DNA of 64,000 nt from Tillus elongatus (lineage: Eukaryota > Arthropoda > Insecta > Coleoptera > Cleridae): positions 157,484,118 to 157,548,117 of the forward strand of contig OZ023265.1 of the NCBI GenBank assembly GCA_964006375.1, written 5' to 3'. Positions 41,195 through 52,576 of the stretch are shown here, piece by piece (positions within the stretch are counted from its first letter, which is position 1; each line of letters starts with the position of its first letter). The position numbers and the translations under genes are program-made. The notes below the pieces were generated by a model. That model searched no databases. It saw only the letters and a list, made by a program, of their open reading frames with translations, and was not told the origin of the DNA.

Positions 41195-41462
41195 TTTTGT
41201 TTACGACTAGTCCAAAGACTAGTCTTTAAAATATACAAGTCTTTAAAAAATGAGGTGTCCATGTTTTTTAGCCATTTGCATTTTGTATAAGGACCGCTGT
41301 TTTATATGCCATGAGTATCGGTCAGTAATTTTTAAAGAATTTTTGTTTGTTATTAAATGTTGGATGAGTTAGTTGTATATACGTTAAATACATTCATTTA
41401 ATGTTTACATTGTTTATAAGTCATATTATTCATTACCTTGCTATTTTCGACATTACTATATC

Positions 41463-41573
41463 ATTGGCCGACTTCACTAGGCGTCAGCGCGGCAATATTA
41501 TGCCAAAAAGGTTGACTTTTGTCAACATTTTTTGACATAACAATACAGATGCTGGTGCCTACTGACCTCACCC
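41463..41573. mobile_element. Palindromic MITE M, copy M1
   Basis: GACTTCACTAGGCGTCAGCG ... GTCAACATTTTTTGACATAA ... GGTGCCTACTGACCTC. The paralogous 50.8-kb sequence lacks it, so it is an insertion. Confidence 0.6.
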
Positions 41574-41711
41574 ATTGTATATCTTTGCATTCTATTATTA
41601 CTGCAAAATGTGTCATTTAACTTTTCTGACCTACTGACCAGCTACATATCCCTTATTTTACAAGCTTGTTTACATTTAACTGCCTCCACCTTTAGGAGGG
41701 AAGTAATAAGC

Positions 41712-41752
41712 GAGTTCATCAGCAGCTGCTGGCGCCTGGTGGACTCGCCCAA
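41712..41752. mobile_element. MITE M, deleted copy M2
   Basis: GCGAGTTCATCAGCAGCTGC followed at once by TGGCGCCTGGTGGACTCGCC: both ends with the centre removed. Confidence 0.6.
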
Positions 41753-41832
41753 TGTCACATGATAAGATTTCTTATACTGTGGTAATGCAGTATCTAGTAA
41801 CCATAATAAAAATTACTAGAAATATGATAATT

Positions 41833-41935
41833 GGTGTGCACCAATCGTCAGTAGCTGCCAGCACCTCCATTGTTATGTCAAAAAATGTTAGCAAAATGTT
41901 GACATTTGTTAACAGTGGCCGCCTTCACCAGAACA
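41833..41935. mobile_element. MITE M, copy M3
   Basis: GTGCACCAATCGTCAGTAGC, then TTATGTCAAAAAATGTTAGC and TTGACATTTGTTAACAGTGG: the M centre with diverged ends. Confidence 0.45.
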
Positions 41936-43055
41936 AAACGGTTATTGTTTGAGTTAGCCAAAACTTGGGAGTATTTTTTTGTTCTGGTAAACGATCTGTT
42001 GCTGTTTATGTCAACTGTAACGATGCACAAAAGCTATGTCCTTATTCGGTGTTTAGGATTGTAGGTACACCTCTAAGAAAAAAAAAACGCGTCTCCTGCT
42101 TTCAGTTTCAGATTGTATACTATGGTTGTGGTGTACTGATAAATTATTATTAAGAATAGTACAAGAGGAATACTACTTTCTAGTGGGATTTTCTTTCCCT
42201 CATGCATGCCTACAACCACCCTCGATGCATAAAACATATGAAATATTAACCCCCAAGAAAACTACGAGACTTGCGGCGAAGGAGGGGTAGACAGGGTTTG
42301 AAGGAGGTATGGCTTCCAAATTTGAAAAGGTCAGATTTTATAGGCCCGACTAAGCTATTTTGTTTCATTTTTCGCTCATATTTCATTTTATCTTCCCCGC
42401 ACAGTACCTATATTTACTCCTGGTCCCGTGACTTTCTTGGGTTGTGTTTGCACGAAAACTTTCTTGTGGTTTGTGCATTCAGGGTGTGTTCTGAGCATGT
42501 TTCTGCAAAAAAAATTCTAAAAATCCTCCGGGAGGTAAACTGACATTTTACTGGAATATAAACATTACTTTGAATACCAACAACCATTTCACACTCTTCA
42601 GAGAACAGTTTAGCATATCGAAGGAAACAAAATGAAGTGTTGTTTGAAGTTATGAGAACTAATTTTGCTGAATTTAAAAAAGCTTTTTACTTCCCAGTTA
42701 AATTAAAAAATAAAATTATAATCACATCTACCTATAATTTTACAACCCTGTGCTAGAGATAGAATAAATCTAAATCACTTTAAATTGCAAGTAGCTACCA
42801 CGTATGACATATTTCTGAAAATTTTATTAATAAATAAACACACACCAGTATTAGCTAGTTTGTAAAGTCTTATGAACTTCTTCAATTTCGACTTATATTG
42901 TATAACAAAGCGTCGTATTCATAATGGACCCCTTTTAAAACCTGTGCCATTTCCGATTTCTGCCTTAATAATGACGATTGTTTCTTATGCTGTGAAAATA
43001 AGTTGAACCCAATAAACATTTGTGATCTGCGTTGGAAAAAATGGCTACGGTTAGC

Positions 43056-45286
43056 CAACACGTTAGGTGTCAGCGCAGGCGTTCAGCCGACTTAACATTA
43101 ATAGAAGCCGTTAGCTAACGCTGTCACAACGTTAGGATCTGATGAACGCAATTTTTTTGACAGAACAATAGAGCTGCTGGCAGCTACTGGAGCCTGGTGA
43201 ACTCGCCCATTTCGGCTACCTATTCTGTGAACTATCTCTCGCATGATGTCGTGTGGAGAGTCCAGTGCAACATAATAAATTATTATTTGCGTAAAGTGAA
43301 GTTTGACGTTTCGTCACAACTTTAATTTTTTAACAAATTAGTTATTTTACTAATGTTACTCTGTATGGTGCCTATATTATGTAATATAAAAAAAAAGTGG
43401 TCATTGAGTTTAGTGCTGTATTCTATATTACCTGAAAAAGATATTATAGGCGAAGAAGTGGAATGTAATTTCAACTGCTTTATCGACCTATAGAAATGTT
43501 TTATTGCGAATAACCTTGTTGTGAGTGCAGTTGGCCTTCTATGGGGTCACTCTCCACGTCATATCACAGAAAGTGCGAGGCATATGCGCATACTTCATTG
43601 TTTATACTCTCCTCCTGTATTAAAGCGACATCAGTTAAGTGGCATTAGACCGACATAACAGGTCCAAGTATAGTTATAGGAGATGTCAGAAGTTAAAAGC
43701 TTTACTTGATTGAAAAATCCTTAGCACAAATGTAACAGTAGGGTGACCAACATAAAATTAAACTTCCACAGCCATCTGTAATGCAAAATAATATAAACTA
43801 ATGAAGAACAATAGAGCAAGTAGCGAAGGATAAACGTGACCCTAGACTAAAATGATGTATTGCAAGTCTATTTTATAAGCATCTGTACACATTCATTGAT
43901 AATTTGAAGAAAAGCAGAAAGAATAATTTGGCCCAGATAAAATCATGATTGTTTAGATTGAGTAACCAGGACAACAGCTCCTCGCGCTGTTGTCTGACGT
44001 CACAACTAATGGCGCGTATTCCAACATCACGTGTCACGAATATCATTTAACCTCCAAAAATTGAGTGGCTTTGCGAAGCTTCTTTGTCACCATACAAGTG
44101 AAAGAAAATAACCGAAAAAATCTGTCTAAGATGACAACCTTTTCGGCTTTTTAGCAGCAATTTGCAAATTTGAAACTAGAATGGCGAAAACAAAAGCCAC
44201 AAAAAAACTACCTTATACCTTACTATTTACTACACTCCACTCTCGGGAGGGACTAATCGTAGCATTAAAATCGGAGGTTGCCATATATAACTATTCATAC
44301 ATGCGTCTCTTGAATGGCGTCAAGTTTGAAAAAAAATACTGCTCCACAAATTTGCCTTGATGAAACCAATTTCTTTCTTATAAAGAGTTTTCTGCATTTA
44401 TTCAAAACAACTATACCCAACACCTTACCTATAAATATATACACTAACACATACTTAGTGCGAAATTCGTTCATTTTTTGGGTTGCAAATAGGTTGGTAA
44501 GATGAGTTAAATTAAAACGAATTGAAATAAATTCAGTTGAATCAAATCGTAATTCTCGTCAAATTCATAAATTTTTTCATAACTTGCAAAGGGGCTGATG
44601 ATGTGACTATTTATCTATGTGTGCCCTGAAAGGCGTCAAATTTGAGTAACTCATAACTGTCACCTTGATAAAAATAACTTTTAATACGACAAAATATATT
44701 TCTGCCTGTATTATATTTTCTATGTATCTACCTACTTTTACTTATGCTTTTACCTTTTATAGAATAATATTCCCCTTGTTCCACCAGGAAATTATGATCA
44801 TCTTTAAAATGTCGTACCTACTAAATCAGCATGCAATTCAAATTAAATATTACACTGTTCTAATCAATTGAACGACTTAACATTTATATCGTAAGCAATA
44901 ATCTCAGTGCTTAACGCATGATGTTCTTTAAGGTGACGATTGAGATTAGTTTGGAATAAATTTTAGTAGGTACAATGTTTTCATAGAGTGGCCATTCTTA
45001 GGTTTTATATTAGTTTAGAGGGCGATGTAAAGTTCGGCAATCTCACACTGAAAGTAGACGTGACAACAGTGTTGTGACTGAAAATATGGAACATGTTTTA
45101 TATGTTGGTAGCAATGCAGAATGAAAAACTCTTTTTGCATCTCCGTTGTTAGTCAAAGTTGCGTATATATATGTCACTGTCACAAAATCAATAACAATTA
45201 GTTATTTTTGATGCTAGTTGTTGGTCACTTTGGCTAGGTAGATAAAATATAATTGTAGTAGAAAATGCCAGGGAACGTTTTTGTGT
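43056..45286. other. Spacer of the inverted duplication; MITE M half at 43152-43208
   Basis: 43152-43208 is a right half of MITE M (AGAGCTGCTGGCAGCTACTG, GAGCCTGGTGAACTCGCCC). 43410-43480 resembles 4935-5000 (TTAGTGCTGTATTCTATATT). No gene found in the remaining 2 kb. Confidence 0.45.
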
Positions 45287-46095
45287 TAGACATGGGTAAC
45301 TCAGCAAAATTCCTTGCGTTAACTCAGTAACTCAGGCGCAGTTTACTGCGTCGGTTCATTGCGTCAACTCAAAATTGCGCCATGGCGCAGAAAATGAAAC
45401 GCTTCGAGTGAGCAGCGAAACGCAATATAAAAATATAAATGGTTATATATTGTGGTAATATTTATTTTTATTAAACTAAATAAATATTTCATAACTTCAT
45501 AATTCATCATTAAACTTCTATCTTATATTTAATAGGTATGAAGCATATTCTTAATATGTAATAAGTATGCAATTAAAAAGTTGAGTGCTGTTTTTTTTTT
45601 CAGTCAGTTTGTATAATATGTTTCACGTAAGATAAGTACTATGACAGTTCTAAGTGTCAAAGGAAATTAAAATTAACCTTTAATTCAATGGTATTAAGGC
45701 ACAAAACCATAGTTAATTATAGAAACAAGTAATGCCTCTTACTGCCATTGAATAAAGTATAATTCCCTTTGACACTTAGAACTGTCACAGTACCCATCTT
45801 ACATGAAAAATACTATAATCCATGTTACGACTGTGACTAGTAATGACCGATTATTCAGTAATATTAAATAGATAATGCTTTAACAAAAGTAGGTTATATA
45901 TTTTAAATGAATTGTTATATTTATATTATGTATGTTTTTGAAAGTGACGCCTGGCAACACAACACCTTAACACATTTCGAATTTCCCGGTCCTGCGCTGT
46001 GCGTCAACATATTTTGAAGAAGTGTGTTAACACATCCGGCGCAGTGAACTGAGTTGGCGCAATTGCGCGGCGCAGCGCAGTGTTACACATGCCTA
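45287..46095. mobile_element. Non-autonomous hAT element (809 bp) with 8-bp target duplication
   Basis: The ends TAGACATGGGTAAC and GTTACACATGCCTA are inverted (12 of 14 match). It is flanked on both sides by TTTTGTGT (45279-45286 and 46096-46103). Short ends with an 8-bp duplication are the hAT signature. Near the ends it is rich in GCGCAA/TTGCGC motifs. It encodes no transposase. Confidence 0.85.
45627..45802. repeat. Hairpin MITE nested in the hAT element
   Basis: GTAAGATAAGTACTATGACA continuing GTTCTAAGTGTCAAAGG is repeated inverted at the other end (CCTTTGACACTTAGAACTGT, CACAGTACCCATCTTAC). About 176 bp, arms about 45 bp. Confidence 0.75.
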
Positions 46096-46103
46096 TTTTG
46101 TGT

Positions 46104-46612
46104 ATTCAAATGAAAAACTCCAAATAAAAGTTTGTAAATAATGTTCATCCAAGTATGAAGTGTAGACTTAATTATTCCCCTCGTTTCCACGAGGGCCTAC
46201 TTTAACACGGATAGTGTTTCTTCGCGGTTTACAGCTATTTCCTTCCTTTTATTCTGTAAGTCTCACCAAGAACCAATAGGTTCACATAATATACGATCTG
46301 CCTGTGCACGCAGACTACAATATATACAAATGCAAAATTGTTTCTGAAATCTAAGCATGTTAAAGAGATATAAAAAAGTATAATATAGGGTATTTAAACT
46401 ATACGTCAATACGATGCTTGTTTGTATATTGCACAATCTAACATTTTCTCTATGATGACCGTAATCGTGATACATCACGCAATAGTAAGTAGTAGTAATA
46501 GTGGCATTGATAAGGTGCGAGTTCACCAGTCGTCAGTATTGAAGTCGCCCATTGATAAACAGTTGCGTATGATCATTGCAACCGGTTTTTTACTGTCGCG
46601 AGATGGTCGTTG
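46104..46612. other. Intron DNA; MITE M fragment near 46518
   Basis: GTGCGAGTTCACCAGTCGTC at 46516-46535 is a MITE M end. Otherwise nothing recognised. Confidence 0.4.
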
Positions 46613-47874
46613 TAGGCTAACGTTCGCTATTTTTCCAACGCAGATCACAAGTATTTATTCGGTTCAACGTATTGTCACAGCATAAGGAATAAGGAACAAT
46701 AATTAGTCTGCTGCGTGGTATTTTGTACGAAATGGCAAACTGTTTAAAAGGGATCTATTATGTATACAACGGACTGTTATACAATATAGTCGAAACTGAA
46801 GAAGTTCATGCCACTTTACAAGCTAAGTAATACTGCACTGTGTTTATTTATTAATAGGTACAATTTTCAGAAATATGTCATACGTGCGGTAGCTACTTGT
46901 AATTTGAAGTGATCTTTTTTCTATCTCTAGCACATGGTTGTAAAATTATAGGTATATGTGATTATAAGTTTATGTTATAATTTAACTGGGAAACTTAAAA
47001 ATAGGCCTATATTGACAGAAGCTTTTTACTACGTGAAATGTGACCACCAGGATTCATATAACTTCCTCCAATAACACCTAAAAACAATTTACAATGTTTC
47101 ACAAATCTACAAGCTATAATTAAATTCAGCAAAATAATAACTGCAAACAACACTTATTCACATGATTCCTTGGATGTGCTAAAATGTTATTTGAAGTGGT
47201 TGTTGGCATAGAAAGGAACAATGATTGTTACAAAGTAATGTTTATATTCCAGTAAAATATCAGTTTACCCCCTGGAGGGTTCTTAGAAATTCTTTTTTAT
47301 AAACATGCTTAGAACCCACCCTGGATGCACAAGCCGCAAGAAAAAGTTCGTGCAAACAACCCCCAAGAAAGTTACAGGACCAGGAGTGAATAGGGGTACT
47401 GTGCGAGGAATAAAAAAAGGGAATATGAACGGAAAATTCAAGAAAAAAAGCTTAGTCAGACCTATAAAAGTATTTTTTTATATATTGCAGCCATACCTTC
47501 TTTAAACCCTGTCTACCCCGCATTCTACGCAGGTCACGTAGCTTTCTTAGGGGTTGATATTTAATGTGGTTTATGCATTGAGGGTGGTTGTAGGCATAAA
47601 GGAGGGGAGGGAAAATCCCACTAGGAAGTAGTATTCCTCTGGTACTATTCTTAATAATAATTTACTAGTACACTACACAACATAGCACACAATCCTAAAC
47701 TAAAAGCAGGAAAGCCTTTTCTTTTTCTTAAAGGTCTACCTACAATCAAAACACCGAAAAACAACATAACTGTTGTTCATCGTTAGAGTTGACATAAACA
47801 ACAATAAATCGTTCACGAGAACAGAAAAATACTCCCAAGTGTTGGCTAACGCAAACAGTAACCGTTTTGTTCTG
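46613..47874. repeat. Right arm of the large inverted duplication (inner part)
   Basis: Reverse copy of 41930-43055, including an F-type arm at 47260-47630 (CCCAAGAAAGTTACAGGACC, GGGTGGTTGTAGGCATAAAG). The outer continuation of the arm is found at 50735-50930, separated by later insertions. Confidence 0.7.
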
Positions 47875-47939
47875 CTGAACATGTCCAAATGGTCATCTTA
47901 CACGGTTGTCACTTATTCGTATAACTGTGTATCCGCGGG

Positions 47940-48060
47940 TAATATCTCTACATATATGTATGTATATACATATAATATACATGTATGTATATACATACAT
48001 ATATGTCTACATATATATGTATGTATATACATATAATATACATACATACATATACTAATA
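47940..48060. repeat. Compound ATGT/ACAT microsatellite
   Basis: A roughly 50-bp unit built from TATGTATGTATATACATATA is present twice, strongly self-complementary. Confidence 0.8.
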
Positions 48061-48199
48061 TACACTTATTCCATGCTCATTTCCCAACCCATTCGAATCT
48101 CAAGTTTCGTTTTGCAAAGCATTTAGAAAATTAGAATATACATACATTTAATTTTCGGAATATCGTTTCAAGCTTTAATAATACAGAAATCACAAATTT

Positions 48200-48567
48200 T
48201 TTTTTTGGACTTTAACGTCGGTCTATTTTCGTGACTATGGCCAATTTCCGACACCAGAGAGCAGTTTCACATCACTATCCTTTAAATTTTGCTGAACTTC
48301 TGCCTTTCTGTAAGGAGGGTAGGGATCTTTAACGTGCCCAACATCGCATGGACACGGGATCGACGATCCGAAGGGCGGAACGTGCAGACATTTAACCTGT
48401 TTAAACACAATGCCACAACCTCAGTAGATGTTAATTTTACAGTACGTACTGAAAAAGTGTAATAGGAACCCTGGGAATCGAACTCAATACCCTTCGGTTC
48501 AGAGACACACGTTCTTACCCCCTTTGGTTCAGAGACACACGTTCTTACCACTGCACTACCGAGGCTC
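48200..48567 (-). mobile_element. tRNA-headed SINE, copy B
   Basis: Same body as copy A (GGGCACGTTAAAGATCCCTA, GCACGTTCCGCCCTTCGG) but older. GGTTCAGAGACACACGTTCT is duplicated with a 30-bp period in the tRNA-like head, and part of the body is lost around 48365. Confidence 0.75.
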
Positions 48568-48725
48568 TGCCTCAGAAATTTGCGACTTCGTTATCTGCTT
48601 TTATTAATATTAACGCGTTTAACACACTTTCTGTTGCAAAAAAGAGAATATGGAAATAAAGCTAGGTTGAGATGATATTGATGAATGCTGACAGTTTGAT
48701 TTCATTTAAAAAGACAAGAAAAAGT

Positions 48726-48855
48726 TTACCAGGTGCCGGCTGCTGCCAGCAGCTGCATTGTGATGCCAAAAAATGTTGACAAATGTCAACGTTTTGTCAA
48801 TTCTTTTTGACATAACAATGCAGCTCCTGGCAACAATCAGGCCTGGTGAACTGCC
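48726..48855. mobile_element. Palindromic MITE M, copy M6
   Basis: TACCAGGTGCCGGCTGCTGC ... CCAAAAAATGTTGACAAATG, TCAACGTTTTGTC ... ACATAACAATGCAGCTCCTG ... AGGCCTGGTGAACTGCCC: nearly full palindrome. Confidence 0.7.
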
Positions 48856-48861
48856 CTTTGA

Positions 48862-49097
48862 GCTTGCCAGGCGCCAACAGCTGAGTTTAAGCGCTTATCT
48901 GCTGACTACCAATACATTTCAGCGGTTGGATCCTAATGCACGTATTGCTGACATCAAGCATTATTTTGTGACGTTTATCTGTCATTCGGTTTTTACAAAC
49001 CGGTAACAGTTGAGTTCCAATAGAAACATAGTGGGACTGGTGTACGCATACGATGACACAACTGTTCAACTGTTGGCATCTGGTGAACTCGGCAAAC
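48862..49097. mobile_element. MITE M ends enclosing about 160 bp
   Basis: GCTTGCCAGGCGCCAACAGC on the left and CTGTTGGCATCTGGTGAACT on the right are M-type inverted ends around an unrelated centre. Confidence 0.5.
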
Positions 49098-49121
49098 ATT
49101 TAAGCTAAAAATGCAAGTTTA

Positions 49122-49198
49122 TGGCCCTGTAGGGAATCAAACCAGGGATCTTCGGGTTAGCAAGTCCAACACACTAACCACTAGGCCGCTTAGACACT
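49122..49198 (-). repeat. tRNA-like SINE head
   Basis: Minus strand: GCGGCCTAGTGGTTAGTGTG (A box), GGACTTGCTAACCC (anticodon-arm-like), GGTTTGATTCCCT (B box). The stems do not close into a complete cloverleaf. Confidence 0.55.
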
Positions 49199-50435
49199 CA
49201 GAAATCATTTTATGAAGTAATAGTAATGCGGGAAAATTCAGAAAGCTTAATATAGTTATATGAAAATTTTAAATTTTAGTTTCTAATTCTCCATTACCAC
49301 GAAAGTGAAAAAGAAAAACGTGATATTTTCTCGCAACCTGTGGAAAAATTGTAGAAGTTATTATATTAGACCAGAGATAAATCCGTTTTTACATTTGACA
49401 TTCTTCACATTCTTTACTCTCTAATGGCGATAAAACAGCTGTTGGCAATTAAGCGTTTTAGACTGCAACGAATAATATTGTTCAAGATTCATGAATATTT
49501 TCACTTACGGTCATCTTTATTAGGACTTGAACGTTTTGCCCGCGCTAATGGCATGATCTACATTATAATTTATCACAAGTGTCAAAGAAGTTATTTTATT
49601 TTGATGTTTTCAAAAGACAAAAATTAAGATGAAAGTTTTTGTATGTCTTCATTAGTCAGATGATAGATAGATAATTGATTTGCAGTAAATCGTATTTTAT
49701 TGAGAATGGGTTTGTTTTCATGTCGTGTTTGTACTTCCGAGCATTGATCATAGACCTACTTTTTCTTTAGCACATATTACCCATAATTAATGACTACACT
49801 ATGTCATGCATATGACCTATATAGCCAACAATTAGAACGGAAAGATGTAAAAAAAATGTGGCTGAATAACCCGAATGATTTGGTCATACTTTTATTAAAT
49901 AATTATTACCGCGTTCCTATTATTATCCTGTTGACTCGCTATATTTTACATTTGTCATGAAACTAATGTCGCTATTTACTTCAGAATATTCGTCACTTTA
50001 TTCGCGACTTTCTTGAACTACTTTTGGCGGAAAAATTATTTCTGATTTCTTATTCTATATCGTATTTGTTAGCTAGATGTTCACAATACGAATTTTACCC
50101 CCCAATCACAAATTATTTTAATTGTGCATTTTCATTTTTCTAAGCATCCTTTTGCATATTAATTATTGGTAATGTTGCAAAATATATAGATCTGCCTGAG
50201 GCGCCAATTTAATAGCACGATGCAACTAGCACCAGAAACTATATAATATGAAAATAGAAAAGTATGAATTTTAAATCATTAATTATGTGTTTACGTTAAT
50301 ACCTAACTCATAATATAAACAATAAAACTCAAATCAAGTTTTTTAAGTTTGAACATATTAACCTCACAAAAAATTACCAGGATTCTTGATTAATCTCAGA
50401 GTTAGATCAAGACTCAAGGCAGTAAGCAGATTAAT
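49199..50435. other. Intron DNA, nothing recognised
   Basis: No gene, RNA or clear repeat. Confidence 0.5.
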
Positions 50436-50440
50436 CGTTG

Positions 50441-50577
50441 GGCGAGTTCACCAGGCGCCAACGTTGTCAGCAGCTGCATTCTTATGTCAAAAATTGTTGA
50501 CAAAATGTTGACATTCGTCAACATTTTTTGACATAACCATGTAACTGCTGATAGCTGTAGACGCCTGGTGAACTCGC
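50441..50577. mobile_element. Palindromic MITE M, copy M8 (best copy)
   Basis: GGCGAGTTCACCAGGCGCCA at the left and GACGCCTGGTGAACTCGC at the right, centre AAAATGTTGACATTCGTCAA flanked by ATGTCAAAAA/TTTTTGACAT. The whole 137 bp can fold on itself. No clear target duplication. Confidence 0.75.
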
Positions 50578-50734
50578 TAAATACCAAGAGCTGCCATTTC
50601 TCAGTCGAATGAAGTGTTCAAGACCACAAGTGGATTCATCATGATAAATTCACCAGCGAAAATGCCTATATGAAAATCAGGATGAAATAAAATAACCTTG
50701 CATTTTGCAATATTAAGTTTAGTAAACATAGGAC

Positions 50735-50930
50735 ATAAGACATATATCCCTAGTTCACTAGGTCAGAAAAATAAAATTGTACATTTTGCAGTAACAATAA
50801 CAATAGAATACAAGGTTATACCTACCTAGAATGGTAGTAAAGTAGTACGGTTGAAAATAGCAAGGTAATGAATAATATGGGTTGTTATAAACTTTAAAGA
50901 GAATGAATATAACTTTTATACAACTACTGT
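50735..50930. repeat. Outer part of the right inverted-duplication arm
   Basis: Reverse match to 41365-41660 without MITE M1 (GGTAATGAATAATATGGGTT; ACATTTTGCAGTAACAATAA; TTCACTAGGTCAGAAAAATA). Confidence 0.6.
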
Positions 50931-51593
50931 ATTATATTATTGTGCTTTCTTAACCTATAATATAATGTATAGGTAGTGTAGGTTCTAACGGTAAATACAT
51001 TTTATATGTACATTCTGCTGAACTTGCTATTTATTGCATGATACGGTACAATTTTAAAAAATCAGTTTTAAAAGTGTGTAATGAATAGCCTGCAATAGTT
51101 TTGTTATTTTTCTTGCTTCAACTCATTCCAGTTCAAAATAACAGATAAATAACTGAAGCTGTTATTTTCAACGGTTATTATGAAATAACGTTAACGGCCA
51201 TCACTAGCTGGATGTACTTTTGCATCACTAGCGCGTGCGTCACAGTTCCTATTAGATCAGCTGCTAAGGCGATTTTGTGTGGAAAGATATGATGATAAAT
51301 CCACTTGCGGTCTTGAATACTTCATTCGTCTGGGAAATGACAGCTCTCGGTAATAGACAATCATCAGCCTTGCTGCCATTACTAAATATTTTTTGTCTTG
51401 GAATTGACCTTCTAATGATCAATAGCATATTCCCAAGCCAGTCTCAGAAATGACCGCGCCATAGTATTTCTAAAATTTTCCAGGACGTCCTGGAAATCAA
51501 CGATTCCCATGAAAATAATTCCATAACAGAGCTTGAACTGACCAAGTGCCGCGGAAGTGACCGATACATGCCTCAAAACGGCATGGGACTATC

Positions 51594-51597
<4 letters not shown>
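50931..51597. other. Intron DNA with a short inverted repeat partner
   Basis: 51285-51350 is a reverse copy of 50588-50655 (CACTTGCGGTCTTGAATACT against AGTGTTCAAGACCACAAGTG). Otherwise nothing recognised. Confidence 0.45.
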
Positions 51598-51665
<68 letters not shown>

Positions 51666-51795
51666 ATATAAAAATTGAAACTGACCCCGGATATGGGTTC
51701 TAGGGCTCCTAGTTTGGGCTCATTTGCAAAAATTTTCTCAAAATTCAAAAGTCGAGATCTCCCCGTTAGTGAATTTTTTCTACGAAAATTCACTA
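51598..51795 (+). mobile_element. Family H 3' half with (AT)n
   Basis: (AT)n 51598-51662, CCCCGGATATGGGTTCTAGG, and the hairpin end TTAGTGAATTTTTTC/GAAAATTCACTAA. Confidence 0.65.
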
Positions 51796-51834
51796 AAAAA
51801 GGTTGCTCTTTCAGGTTATGAATGACATTGTATA

Positions 51835-52140
51835 TTAGAAAAGTGAAAAGTTATTAACTATAAATTTCGGTTAAATTGATTTTAAGTAGCGCTCTCTATG
51901 AGCAATGCGATATTTGCAACACGTATCTTATTCACCGTTTAAAAAACATAGTTTCACAAATTTTCAAGTTTCCAACCTAGCCATTTTCAAATTAGTGCCA
52001 AAAAAATTAAAATTTAATTTTCAACACCCTGTATTTCCAAAACTAACGACTTTTGGATTACGCACGTTTGTACCAATGGTCACAATTTGAGGTGTGTATC
52101 TCCAGCTTTCGGATTTTCCATTGTTCATGAATCAACCTGT
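51835..52140 (-). mobile_element. Solo end of a Tc1/mariner-like family
   Basis: Inverse partner of 37283-37570: TTTTCAACACCCTGTATTTC, CTTTCGGATTTTCCATTGTT, ATGAATCAACCTG. Confidence 0.5.
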
Positions 52141-52576
52141 ATATATACAGGGTGTCCCACGTCGAGTAATGTATTAGATTATTTCCGAAAATGTACATTT
52201 TTGAGTGCTGAAAATTTATATACGGGGGTTTCCGAAGATGCTATATTTAATGCAGATAATTTCCAAAATGGCGGACTTCCGGTTACACCGCAAATAGATA
52301 TAAACATCCTTATTTCAAATATAACACCCTATATATTATTGCATTTTTAGAATACTCATCTAATTTTAGGTTAAAAGTTATTTAAGTATGCTCTCCCTAT
52401 CTGTAATTGTTTTCGAGTTATGTAAATTTATTTGAGAATTCTGTTCAAGGGGAGGCTGACTTAATGAAGGTGATTTCGTGTTGTGTTAGGACGCTGAAAA
52501 TTCAATAAAATTTGTTAGACACGTTCCAAGGCCATTAAGCTTCAATATGATTGTGAGGAAAAATTGTTTCACATAC

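Larger units (their letters stand above)
41365..43055. repeat. Left arm of a large inverted duplication
   Basis: Matches 46613-47874 and 50735-50930 in reverse orientation. Landmarks: GAACAAAACGGTTATTG (41930) with its inverse near 47870; the TAGTGGGATTTTCTTTCCCT F-type block (42181); TGACATTTTACTGGAATATAAAC (42541) against its inverse at 47230; CAAGTAGCTACCACGTATGA (42788) against 46886; GATCTGCGTTGGAAAAAATG (43024) against 46630. MITE M copies lie inside it. Confidence 0.7.

Noticed and set aside
40840..41229. 129-codon open frame, with similar ones at 56140-56418 and 57626-58009
   Set aside because: All three are the body of the same tRNA-headed SINE on either strand; frames are not conserved as protein.
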